The position numbers and the translations under genes were made by a program. From JANOAR01 sp031411235 (GTDB lineage Bacteria > Verrucomicrobiota > Verrucomicrobiia > Verrucomicrobiales > Verrucomicrobiaceae): a stretch of 57,693 nt of DNA. Positions 16,234-23,669 of this stretch are shown here, piece by piece. The notes under the pieces were generated by a model. That model saw only the letters and a list, made by a program, of their open reading frames with translations, searched no databases and was not told the origin of the DNA. Numbering within the stretch: the first letter of the stretch is position 1; every line of letters starts with the position of its first letter. The stretch lies in NCBI GenBank assembly GCA_031411235.1, contig JANOAR010000214.1, positions 1 through 57,693 of the forward strand. Direction: 5' to 3'.

Positions 16234-17772
16234 ATGACTCACCTTTCGCTGTTTCGCCCCTGCTCACGCATCCTCACTGCCACACTCGGCCTTGCTTCGC
16301 TATCGCTTCACGCGGCAGACTTCGATCCCACGACGGTGAACTCGTATGCCTCGCTCCAGGCCGCTGTGGCGCAGCTCGCGCAGCAGCCTTTTGTGGCCAA
16401 GGCCAAGCCCCTGGATCCGTATTTCGACACGATGAAATACGACGGGCATCGGCAGATCCGCTTCAACCCGGCAAAGGCGCATTACGGCGAGCTGAAAGAC
16501 ACGTATCGAATCGAGTTTTTCCACCCTGGCTGGACGGCAAAAAACACCGTCGGCATGTATGATCTGGGGCTCAATAAAACGCTGCCCATCGCCTATGATT
16601 CCAAGCTCTTCGACTGGGGTGACCTGACGGTGCCCGAGGGCACGAAGTACCCTGAAGGCTTCGCGGGCTTCCGCGTGCTGGCACCTGATTCATTGGCGGA
16701 TCGGCGCTTTGAATTCCTCGTTTTCATGGGCGCGAGTTACTTCCGCAGTGTCACCACCGAGCTGGGCTACGGCCTGAGTGCCCGTGGCGTTTCGGTCAAT
16801 ACGATTGGCGGCGAGCCCGAGGAGTTCCCCGACTTTACCGATTTCTGGTTCATGCCGCCAACGAAAGGTGAGGACTACTTCACCGTGATCGCCCTGCTCA
16901 ATGGCCCCAGCATCGTCGGTGCCTATGAGTTCAAAGCCATGCCCGGCAAGACCACGGAGATGCTGGTGAAGGGCACGCTCTACCTGCGCAAGCCTGTGAA
17001 GTCGCTCGGCATCTCGCCCTTCAGCAGCATGTACTGGTTCGGCGAAAACTCCCACCCCAAGCCCTACGACTTCCGCCCCGAAGTGCATGACAGCGATGGC
17101 ATTCAAATCGAAATCAAGGATGGCCCGAGCATCTGGCGTCCGCTGGAAAACAGCAAGGATCTACGTCTCAGCCTCTTCGACGCGACCCATATAAAGGGCT
17201 TCGGCCTAGGCGAGCGCGACCGCGATTTCAAAAACTTTGAAGACCTCGAAGCGAACTACCATCGCCGTCCCTCGGTGTGGGTGGAGCCCGTGACGGGCTT
17301 CGACAAAGGCAACATCACCCTCGTGGAAATCCCCACAGGCGAGGAGACTTGGGACAACATCGTCGCCTTCTACCAGCCTGAAAAAATGCCCACCGCCACC
17401 GAGCCGCTGGACTTCAGCTATCGCCTCCAGTGGTTGGAGGAGCACATCCCCGATACCCTCGCCAAAGTCACCGCCACACGCCGGGGTTTTGTGATGAAAT
17501 CCGATGAGCACCTCTACGTGGTGGACTTCAAAAAAGGAGCCGCCGAAGCCAGTAAACCCGCCGAGTGGGTGCCGGAGATCGAGGTAAAAATCGCCGGTGA
17601 CGTCGCCAAAGTCGTCGATCAACGTGTCATGTACAACGCTGAAACCAAGGGCTGGCGTGCCTTCTTCCGCCTCGCCATCCCAGCCGCGACAAACCTCATG
17701 GAGATGACCTGCGAACTGAAGGATAAGGACGCTGTGATCTCCGAGCGCTGGATGTATCAGTGGCGGCGGTAG
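16234..17772 (+). CDS. opgG: Periplasmic glucan biosynthesis protein OpgG/MdoG
   Basis: 512 residues, the normal size of OpgG/OpgD. A signal peptide (residues ~1-27, ending SLHA) directs it to the periplasm. Conserved segments follow: YDGHRQIRFNP near 70, YRIEFFHPGW, GFRVLAPDS, FMGASYFRS and the C-terminal domain with WRAFFRL. OpgG is thought to shape the linear beta-glucan made by OpgH into branched osmoregulated periplasmic glucans. The glucosyltransferase opgH is not next to it. A sigma-54 promoter lies immediately upstream. The following gene is pseB, 108 bp on, after a hairpin that could terminate transcription, so the two are probably separate units. Confidence 0.92.
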   Translation: MTHLSLFRPCSRILTATLGLASLSLHAADFDPTTVNSYASLQAAVAQLAQQPFVAKAKPLDPYFDTMKYDGHRQIRFNPAKAHYGELKDTYRIEFFHPGWTAKNTVGMYDLGLNKTLPIAYDSKLFDWGDLTVPEGTKYPEGFAGFRVLAPDSLADRRFEFLVFMGASYFRSVTTELGYGLSARGVSVNTIGGEPEEFPDFTDFWFMPPTKGEDYFTVIALLNGPSIVGAYEFKAMPGKTTEMLVKGTLYLRKPVKSLGISPFSSMYWFGENSHPKPYDFRPEVHDSDGIQIEIKDGPSIWRPLENSKDLRLSLFDATHIKGFGLGERDRDFKNFEDLEANYHRRPSVWVEPVTGFDKGNITLVEIPTGEETWDNIVAFYQPEKMPTATEPLDFSYRLQWLEEHIPDTLAKVTATRRGFVMKSDEHLYVVDFKKGAAEASKPAEWVPEIEVKIAGDVAKVVDQRVMYNAETKGWRAFFRLAIPAATNLMEMTCELKDKDAVISERWMYQWRR

Positions 17773-17777
17773 CACTT

Positions 17778-17800
17778 GCGCAAGCAATGATGCCTTGCGC
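17778..17800 (+). terminator. Hairpin after opgG, possible terminator
   Basis: GCGCAAG (17778-17784) pairs perfectly with CTTGCGC (17794-17800) around a 9-base loop, starting 6 bp after the opgG stop. No T-run follows, so it could be a stabilising 3' hairpin or a weak terminator only. Confidence 0.35.
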
Positions 17801-17880
17801 CCCCGATCCCATCTGCTACTCACGGGCTGGCATTCGTTCGGCAGCACGCTCGCGAGGCCAGTTTATCCAGACATTCATCC

Positions 17881-18891
17881 ATGAGTTTTCAGCGACTTCT
17901 CATCACAGGCGGCACCGGTTCGTTCGGCAAAAAATTTGTTGAAACCGTGCTCAAGCAGAACCCAAACATCGAACGTTTGGTCATTTACTCGCGCGATGAG
18001 CTGAAGCAATTCGAGATGGAGCAGTCCTTCCCGCGCAAGGATTTCCCTGGCATCCGCTACTTCATCGGCGACGTGCGAGATCAGCCCCGGCTCATGCGAG
18101 CGCTGGAGGGTATCGACACCGTGGTTCACGCTGCTGCCTTGAAGCAAGTGCCAGCGGCGGAGTACAACCCGATGGAGTTCGTGAAGACCAACGTCCTCGG
18201 CGCGGAGAACCTCATTGAAGCCTGCATCGACAAAGGCGTGAAGCGCGTCGTCGCGCTCTCCACCGACAAGGCCTGTGCGCCGATCAATCTCTATGGGGCA
18301 ACCAAGCTCTGCTCGGACAAGCTCTTCATCGCAGCGAATAACATGCGAGGCAGCCATGACATTCGCTTCTCTGTCGTGCGCTACGGCAATGTGATGGGCT
18401 CGCGCGGTTCGGTGATTCCGTTCTTCATGGCGAAGAAAAAATCCGGTGTGTTGCCTATCACGCACCCCGAGATGACACGCTTCAACATCACCTTGGAAGA
18501 GGGTGTGAAGATGGTGCTGCAAGCGCTGGAAGATGCGCTCGGCGGCGAGCTTTTCGTGCCGAAAATTCCCTCGTATCGCATCACCGACGTGGCTACGGCC
18601 ATCGGTCCGGACTGCGAACAGCCCATCGTCGGCATCCGCCCCGGCGAGAAGTTGCACGAGCAGATGATCACCGCCTCCGATGCCGTGACGACGGTCGATC
18701 TCGGCCACTCCTATGCCATCCTGCCACAGGGCAAGGAGAAGCTGATGGCGAAGTATCTCGCGCAGCCCGGAGTCAAAGCGGTGGCCCAGGATTTCAACTA
18801 TGACTCGGGCACCAACACCGAGTGGCTCACGGTGGATGAAATTCGCCGCCTGATCCGCGACCATGTGGATGCCGAGTTTGATTTAACTTAA
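17881..18891 (+). CDS. pseB: UDP-N-acetylglucosamine 4,6-dehydratase (inverting), PseB
   Basis: 336 residues. The N-terminus LLITGGTGSFGKKFVETVL with YSRDELKQFEMEQ is the hallmark of PseB, as distinct from the retaining PglF/WbpM enzymes. The catalytic STDKA segment and YGATK (Tyr/Lys) follow. It carries out the first step of CMP-pseudaminic acid synthesis, making UDP-2-acetamido-2,6-dideoxy-beta-L-arabino-hexos-4-ulose. It heads the long same-strand glycan cluster. Its natural partner pseC is separated from it by the two-gene nucleotidyltransferase module B. The start at ATG 17881 fits the family N-terminus. Confidence 0.93.
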   Translation: MSFQRLLITGGTGSFGKKFVETVLKQNPNIERLVIYSRDELKQFEMEQSFPRKDFPGIRYFIGDVRDQPRLMRALEGIDTVVHAAALKQVPAAEYNPMEFVKTNVLGAENLIEACIDKGVKRVVALSTDKACAPINLYGATKLCSDKLFIAANNMRGSHDIRFSVVRYGNVMGSRGSVIPFFMAKKKSGVLPITHPEMTRFNITLEEGVKMVLQALEDALGGELFVPKIPSYRITDVATAIGPDCEQPIVGIRPGEKLHEQMITASDAVTTVDLGHSYAILPQGKEKLMAKYLAQPGVKAVAQDFNYDSGTNTEWLTVDEIRRLIRDHVDAEFDLT

Positions 18892-18901
18892 TGTGTAGGC
18901 C

Positions 18902-19153
18902 ATGCAACACGGGCTCAACGACACCTCTCTCGAAGCCCAGCGGATCCAGACGCTGATCTATCGGCGCATGACCGGGCAGCAGCGCTTGCAGTTGGCGATG
19001 GAGCGCACCGCCACACTGCGCTGGATGGCTCAGCAACGCGTGGCTGAAGAAAATCCTGGAGCCAGTGCGGAGCGCCTGCACTGGAAGTTCACCTTTCGCT
19101 GGCTAGGGCCTGAGTTGACGAGGAAGGTTTATGGCCCGTGTCCGCAAATGTGA
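18902..19153 (+). CDS. Small helical protein paired with a nucleotidyltransferase (module B)
   Basis: 83 residues, predicted mostly helical, charged, soluble. The segment RRMTGQQRLQLAMERTATLR (residues ~21-40) has the same MT-x-x-x-RL-x-x-A-x-E-x-T pattern as the module A protein at 12813-13091. The rest, with LHWKFTFRWLGPELTRKVYG, is the typical end of small proteins I have seen as unknown ORFs in Planctomycetes and cyanobacteria (from memory, not checked). It begins 10 bp after pseB and is directly followed by the nucleotidyltransferase gene. It is a candidate antitoxin or regulatory subunit by arrangement. Confidence 0.7.
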   Translation: MQHGLNDTSLEAQRIQTLIYRRMTGQQRLQLAMERTATLRWMAQQRVAEENPGASAERLHWKFTFRWLGPELTRKVYGPCPQM

Positions 19154-19164
19154 CATCAGTACGT

Positions 19165-19755
19165 ATGGATCCGTCACTCAAAGCCGCATTGGTCGTCACT
19201 CGAATCCTTGATGATTTGGGCGTCGCTTATTACCTTTGCGGCTCGCTGGCCAGTTCGCAGTATGGGATGCCTCGTGCGACTTTGGATGCTGATATGGTCG
19301 CAGACATCAAGACCGAGCATGTTGCACCACTTGTCGCCGCTCTGGGCGATGAATGGTATGCCGATGATGTTGCGATGCGGCAAGCCGTCAATGATCTCGC
19401 CTCATTCAATTTGATCCAGATGACGAGTGGTCAGAAGGTCGTTATTTTTGTCTTTAAGCGTCGTCGCTGGGACTACCAGCAGATGGCAGATGCGAGGCGT
19501 CAGTCCGTCGCGCCCGAGGGGGCTGATCACGCGCCTTTTTTTGCGTCACCTGAGCATACCGTGTTGGCTAAACTCGAATGGTACGTCCTTGGCGAGTGCC
19601 AGTCTGAGCGTCAGTGGCAGGATATAAAAGGCGTTTTGCAAGTCCAAGGCGCACGACTTGATGTTGAAGCAATGAAATCACAGGCCCAGGAAATTGGCCT
19701 TGCCGAACTGATGGATAAACTGTTGGCCGAGACACCCATCCCACCTTCCGAATAA
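19165..19755 (+). CDS. Nucleotidyltransferase-fold protein (module B)
   Basis: 196 residues from ATG 19165; a GTG at 19138 would add nine and overlap the preceding gene by 16 bp. The ATG start aligns the N-terminus with module A. Signature: LCGSLASSQYGMPRATLDAD, with the acidic pair D41 and D43 spaced as in module A (D40, D42). A conserved LAKLEWY segment occurs in the second half, where module A has VQKLRWG. The fold is that of AbiEii-like or DUF-type nucleotidyltransferases. Its stop overlaps the pseC start (TAATG), so it is translationally coupled to the sugar pathway. Either it has become part of that operon or a selfish module has landed in it without polarity. Confidence 0.8.
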   Translation: MDPSLKAALVVTRILDDLGVAYYLCGSLASSQYGMPRATLDADMVADIKTEHVAPLVAALGDEWYADDVAMRQAVNDLASFNLIQMTSGQKVVIFVFKRRRWDYQQMADARRQSVAPEGADHAPFFASPEHTVLAKLEWYVLGECQSERQWQDIKGVLQVQGARLDVEAMKSQAQEIGLAELMDKLLAETPIPPSE

Positions 19756-20927
19756 TGCCAGCCTTCCCCATCCCCTACGGCAGACAAAGCATCAGCGAAG
19801 CAGATATTGCCGCCGTGGTGGAGGTGTTGCGCTCGGATTTTCTCACTCAAGGCCCAGCGATTGAGCGCTTTGAAACGAGCGTCAAAACTTGGTGCCATGC
19901 GAAGCATGGTATCGCGATGACAAATGGCACTGCGGTGCTTCATCTCGGCGCTCAAGCGCTCGACCTCGGCCCTGGCGACTGGCTGTGGACTTCGCCCATT
20001 ACCTTCGTTGCCTCGGCCAACTGTGGGCGCTACTGCGGGGCGCAGGTGGACTTTGTCGATGTTGATCCAGGCACCATCAATATGTGCCCGCAGCGTCTCG
20101 CGGAGAAGCTTGCCCTTGCGGAAAAGGCAGGCTGCCTGCCGAAGGTCGTGGTGCCCGTTCACTTCGCGGGGCAGAGTTGCGCGATGGATGAAATCCATGC
20201 TCTCGGCCAGCGCTACGGCTTCAAGATCATTGAAGACGCCTCGCACGCGTTGGGCGGCAGTTACTTGGGTGAGCCAATTGGGAGTTGTCGCTGGTCAGAC
20301 ATGGTGACGCACAGTTTCCACCCCGTGAAAATCGTCACCAGCGGCGAGGGAGGCATGGTCACCACCAATGATGACAAACTCGCGCAGCGGCTCAACACCC
20401 TGCGCACGCACGGCATCACTCGCGACCCCGCGCAGATGCTGGGTACCTCGCACGGCGGCTGGTACTACGAGCAGATCGAGCTGGGCTACAACTATCGCAT
20501 GACCGACATCCAGGCAGCACTCGGCGCGAGCCAGATTATGCGGCTGGAGGCCTTCGCCGCGCGTCGTCGCGAGATCGCTAACTTGTATGATGCAGCACTC
20601 GCCGACTTGCGCGTGAAGCCTTTGGCTCGTGATCCGCGCGGCATCTCCGGCTGGCATCTCTACATGATTCGCCTCGATTTAAAGGCGATCCGCAAGACCC
20701 GACGTGAGGTCTTCGAGGCGTTGCGAGCGCAAGGCATTTTGGTCAACGTCCACTACATCCCGGTGCATCTTCAGCCCGACTACCAGAGGCTGGGCTTCAA
20801 GGCCGGGATGTTCCCCGAAGCTGAGCGCTACTATGAAGAAGCAATCACGCTGCCGATGTTTCCTGGGATGCAGGATGATGATGTGTTGCGCGTGCGAGAC
20901 GCGTTGGCCCATTGCATAACGGCATAA
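19755..20927 (+). CDS. pseC: UDP-4-amino-4,6-dideoxy-N-acetyl-beta-L-altrosamine transaminase, PseC
   Basis: 390 residues of a DegT/DnrJ/EryC1 PLP aminotransferase. PseC-like features are the N-terminal PYGRQSISEADIAAV, FLTQGPAIERFE, the EDASHALGGSY segment and SFHPVKIVTSGEGG with the PLP-binding K192. It transfers an amino group from glutamate to the PseB product. Module B overlaps its start by one base, and a sugar methyltransferase gene follows after 82 bp. Confidence 0.92.
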   Translation: MPAFPIPYGRQSISEADIAAVVEVLRSDFLTQGPAIERFETSVKTWCHAKHGIAMTNGTAVLHLGAQALDLGPGDWLWTSPITFVASANCGRYCGAQVDFVDVDPGTINMCPQRLAEKLALAEKAGCLPKVVVPVHFAGQSCAMDEIHALGQRYGFKIIEDASHALGGSYLGEPIGSCRWSDMVTHSFHPVKIVTSGEGGMVTTNDDKLAQRLNTLRTHGITRDPAQMLGTSHGGWYYEQIELGYNYRMTDIQAALGASQIMRLEAFAARRREIANLYDAALADLRVKPLARDPRGISGWHLYMIRLDLKAIRKTRREVFEALRAQGILVNVHYIPVHLQPDYQRLGFKAGMFPEAERYYEEAITLPMFPGMQDDDVLRVRDALAHCITA

Positions 20928-21009
20928 GAAAGCCGAGAGCGAACACCCCTGACTCGCCCCTTTCAAATTTCAGCCTCACTTTTCAACTAAACCCCATTCC
21001 CACGCCTCC

Positions 21010-22071
21010 ATGCCGCTCGATAACACTGCTGCACACGCCTTGCTCAAACAGATGCTGGAGGATGGAGCGCAGCAGGATGCGCTGCACCAGCCCACGGCCT
21101 TCTGGAGGGCTGCCTCCGAGAAAATCGTCGCTGAGTTGGGCCGCGATGGCTTCGAGGCCTTTCGTGCGCTGAGCAGCACTCGTATGTTCTTCGTGCCCTC
21201 CTATGGGCCTCCGGGGAACATGCTTTCCAAAGACGACGTCGCACGCCTCGAAGCTACCCTTTTGCAGACCGTGCCCGCAGGTGGTAAAGCCCACGCCACG
21301 CTGATGCAGATGCTCAGCGGCGAAGCTTGGGCGCTGGCCGATTATCGTGTGTTCCGTGCGGGAGATCGCACGTCGCTGAAGCCCGACCTCAGCGTAGCGT
21401 CGGAGTCCTCCGTGGGTTCGCCACCCGACCAAGTGATGCTCGAAGGCCGGGCCTACAGCCGCTCGTTTCTGAACTACCTGCACGGTCTCGTTTTCCTGAA
21501 GCAGCACATCGACACCGCCAGCCTCCGCACGGTAATGGAAATCGGCGGCGGCTATGGCACCCTGGGCGAGATTTTGCACCAATCCGGCGGCGGCTACACC
21601 TATGTGGATGTGGACATCCCGCCGACCTCCGCCGTGTCCAGTTACTACCTCTCGCAGCAGCCTGGGCTGGATCTCATCGACTACTCGCAGACGCGCTCGC
21701 TGACCAGCATCGCGATGCCCAAAGCAGGCCAGCAAATGGTGCTCTGCCCCTGGCAGTTGCCGCAATTGCAGGGCAGCTTTGATCTGTTCGTGAACTACAT
21801 CTCCTTCCAAGAAATGGAGCCCCATGTGGTGCAAGCTTATTTGGAACAAGTAGATCGTCTGCAAACCCGCTACGTGCTGCTGCGCAACATGCGCGAGGGC
21901 AAAGCGAAGAAGTCCGAGAAGGTGATATACGGTGTAGAAATCCCGATGCTCGGCGACGACTACGACCACCAACTGCCGAACTACGAACTCATCGCCACCA
22001 ACGTGATGCCGTATGGCTACCGCACGATTGATGGCTATCACTCTGAACTGCGGTTGTATCGCCGCAAGTAG
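21010..22071 (+). CDS. Putative sugar O-methyltransferase
   Basis: 353 residues. The N-terminal half is helical with no named domain. The SAM-binding core is at about 178-190 (VMEIGGGYGTLGEIL), followed by YVDVDIPP. The layout resembles the family annotated as putative sugar O-methyltransferase in O-antigen and nonulosonate clusters. Sitting between pseC and pseF, it may methylate the nonulosonate itself or a neighbouring glycan residue. The acceptor is not determined. Confidence 0.72.
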   Translation: MPLDNTAAHALLKQMLEDGAQQDALHQPTAFWRAASEKIVAELGRDGFEAFRALSSTRMFFVPSYGPPGNMLSKDDVARLEATLLQTVPAGGKAHATLMQMLSGEAWALADYRVFRAGDRTSLKPDLSVASESSVGSPPDQVMLEGRAYSRSFLNYLHGLVFLKQHIDTASLRTVMEIGGGYGTLGEILHQSGGGYTYVDVDIPPTSAVSSYYLSQQPGLDLIDYSQTRSLTSIAMPKAGQQMVLCPWQLPQLQGSFDLFVNYISFQEMEPHVVQAYLEQVDRLQTRYVLLRNMREGKAKKSEKVIYGVEIPMLGDDYDHQLPNYELIATNVMPYGYRTIDGYHSELRLYRRK

Positions 22072-22080
22072 CCCAGAGCC

Positions 22081-22773
22081 ATGAATGCCATCGCCATCAT
22101 CCCCGCTCGTGGCGGCAGCAAGCGCATCCCAGGGAAGAACATCAAGTCCTTCGCGGGCAAGCCGATGATCGCTTGGGCCATCGAGGCCGCAGTGGCCAGC
22201 GGCGTCTTCAGCCGGGTGATCGTGAGCACGGATGATGAGCAAATCGCGAGGGTGGCGCGTGCTCATGGTGCCGAGGTGCCCTTCGTTCGGCCAGAGGAAC
22301 TCTCGGGCGATACAGCGGCGTTCATGCCCGTGATCCGTCATGTTATCGACGCGGTAAAAGCACAGGGCCAAGTCGTGAGCCATGCCTTTGCGGTGTATGC
22401 GACCGCCCCCTTTTTGAGCGCTGAAAGTCTGCGCATTGCGGCGGAGAAACTGAGTGCTGATCCCACGGCGGACTTCGTGCTGGCCGTGACATCGTTTGAT
22501 TACCCGGTGCAGCGGGCGCTGATCGAGGCTGATGATGCCGCACTGACTTTTCGTGAGCCCGAGTTTGCCATGAAGCGTTCGCAAGATTTGCAGCCCACCT
22601 ACCACGATGCAGGCCAGTTTTTTGGCGGGCGCGTGGAGGCTCTGATGAAACACGATGCCGTCTTGTTTGCCCGCTGCCTGCCGGTGCTGATCCCACGCGA
22701 TGCTGCGGTGGACATCGACACGGATGAGGACTGGCGCTTCGCTGAGAAACTCCACGCTCTGCGCCAAACATGA
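22081..22773 (+). CDS. pseF: Pseudaminic acid cytidylyltransferase, PseF
   Basis: 230 residues, standard size. The nucleotide-binding N-terminus is AIIPARGGSKRIPGKNIKSFAG-like (residues 4-25), with the ISTDD-type VSTDDEQIA and the later DAGQFFGG segment, which is typical of PseF rather than of NeuA. It activates the finished nonulosonate to its CMP form. Its stop codon overlaps the next start (ATGA at 22770-22773), indicating coupled translation with the PseG-like gene. Confidence 0.92.
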   Translation: MNAIAIIPARGGSKRIPGKNIKSFAGKPMIAWAIEAAVASGVFSRVIVSTDDEQIARVARAHGAEVPFVRPEELSGDTAAFMPVIRHVIDAVKAQGQVVSHAFAVYATAPFLSAESLRIAAEKLSADPTADFVLAVTSFDYPVQRALIEADDAALTFREPEFAMKRSQDLQPTYHDAGQFFGGRVEALMKHDAVLFARCLPVLIPRDAAVDIDTDEDWRFAEKLHALRQT

Positions 22774-23669
22774 GCCACATCGCTGTCTGGTTCGATGGCG
22801 GTGGGCCTTATGGCTTCGGCAATGTGCGTCGCAGCACGGAGCTGGGGGAGGCGCTGGAACGTCGTGGCCATGCGGTGAGTTTCGTGCCGCTGTCTGAACG
22901 TGCTGCGGCTCTGTGTCCGGTGGCTAAAAGCAGCATCGCCAAAGCCGATGTCGTGGTCATGGATGTGCCTTATGAAGGCGATACGATGGTGCGGCAAGCC
23001 CGCGCCCTCGGTGCAAAAATCCTAGCCCTCGACTTCGATGGCAGCGAAGCGCCCGACACAGTCATCAGCCTGCAAGCCGTGCGGCGTGTGCCTGCGCAGA
23101 GCAAAGCCTTGTGCGGTGTCGAGTATGCCATCATCCGCGAGGAAATTCTGGAACGTAGGCGTGCTCGCCAGAGCACGATCAGCCACCGCACACCGCGTTC
23201 TGTCGAACGCACCTACGTCTCAGACGAAGTGCTCATCATTGTCGGTGGTGGTGATCAAGATGGCCTGACGCAACGCATCGTCGAGCGACTGCCAGACGTG
23301 CCAGTGTGCGTCGTCCAGGGCCCAGCGGGTGCGCCTTTAAACCTCGAACGACATGGCCTGCGAGTGGTGATGAACCCGCCTGACCTGCCGCAGTTGATGG
23401 CAGACTGTGCCTGGGCAGTGACCACGGGCGGCACCACCATGCTGGAAATGCTCTGCCTGGGGAAAGCGATTCATGTGGTGCCGCGCACCGAGCCTGAACA
23501 AACCTTCGCGCAGCGCTTCGCCGATCAAGGCGCGCTGCTTGATCTGGGGCTGGAGACCTTGCGAAGGCCGACACCTGATCAAATCCAAACCTGTCAGCAA
23601 CGCGGGCCGCAGTTGGTCGATGGCAAAGGTTGCGAGCGCCTCGCTATCGAGATAGAAAGCCTGCTATGA
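22770..23669 (+). CDS. pseG: PseG-like UDP-sugar hydrolase (catalytic His replaced by Asn)
   Basis: 299 residues with the GT-B-like fold of PseG, which removes UDP from the 2,4-diacetamido sugar before PseI acts. The glycine-rich N-terminal motif is recognisable, but where typical PseG has G-x-G-H-x-x-R, this protein has GFGNVRRS: Asn at residue 18 in place of the His proposed as the general base in Campylobacter PseG. The C-terminal nucleotide-binding part is present (TTGGTTMLEML, residues ~214-224). Position in the operon supports the pathway role, yet the substitution raises the possibility of altered chemistry. Overlaps on both sides (ATGA) indicate tight co-translation. Confidence 0.75.
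   Translation: MSHIAVWFDGGGPYGFGNVRRSTELGEALERRGHAVSFVPLSERAAALCPVAKSSIAKADVVVMDVPYEGDTMVRQARALGAKILALDFDGSEAPDTVISLQAVRRVPAQSKALCGVEYAIIREEILERRRARQSTISHRTPRSVERTYVSDEVLIIVGGGDQDGLTQRIVERLPDVPVCVVQGPAGAPLNLERHGLRVVMNPPDLPQLMADCAWAVTTGGTTMLEMLCLGKAIHVVPRTEPEQTFAQRFADQGALLDLGLETLRRPTPDQIQTCQQRGPQLVDGKGCERLAIEIESLL

Noticed and set aside
20983..22767. 594-codon minus-strand ORF over the sugar methyltransferase and pseF
   Set aside because: Its His-, Gly- and Leu-rich composition and overlap with two recognisable genes mark it as non-coding.
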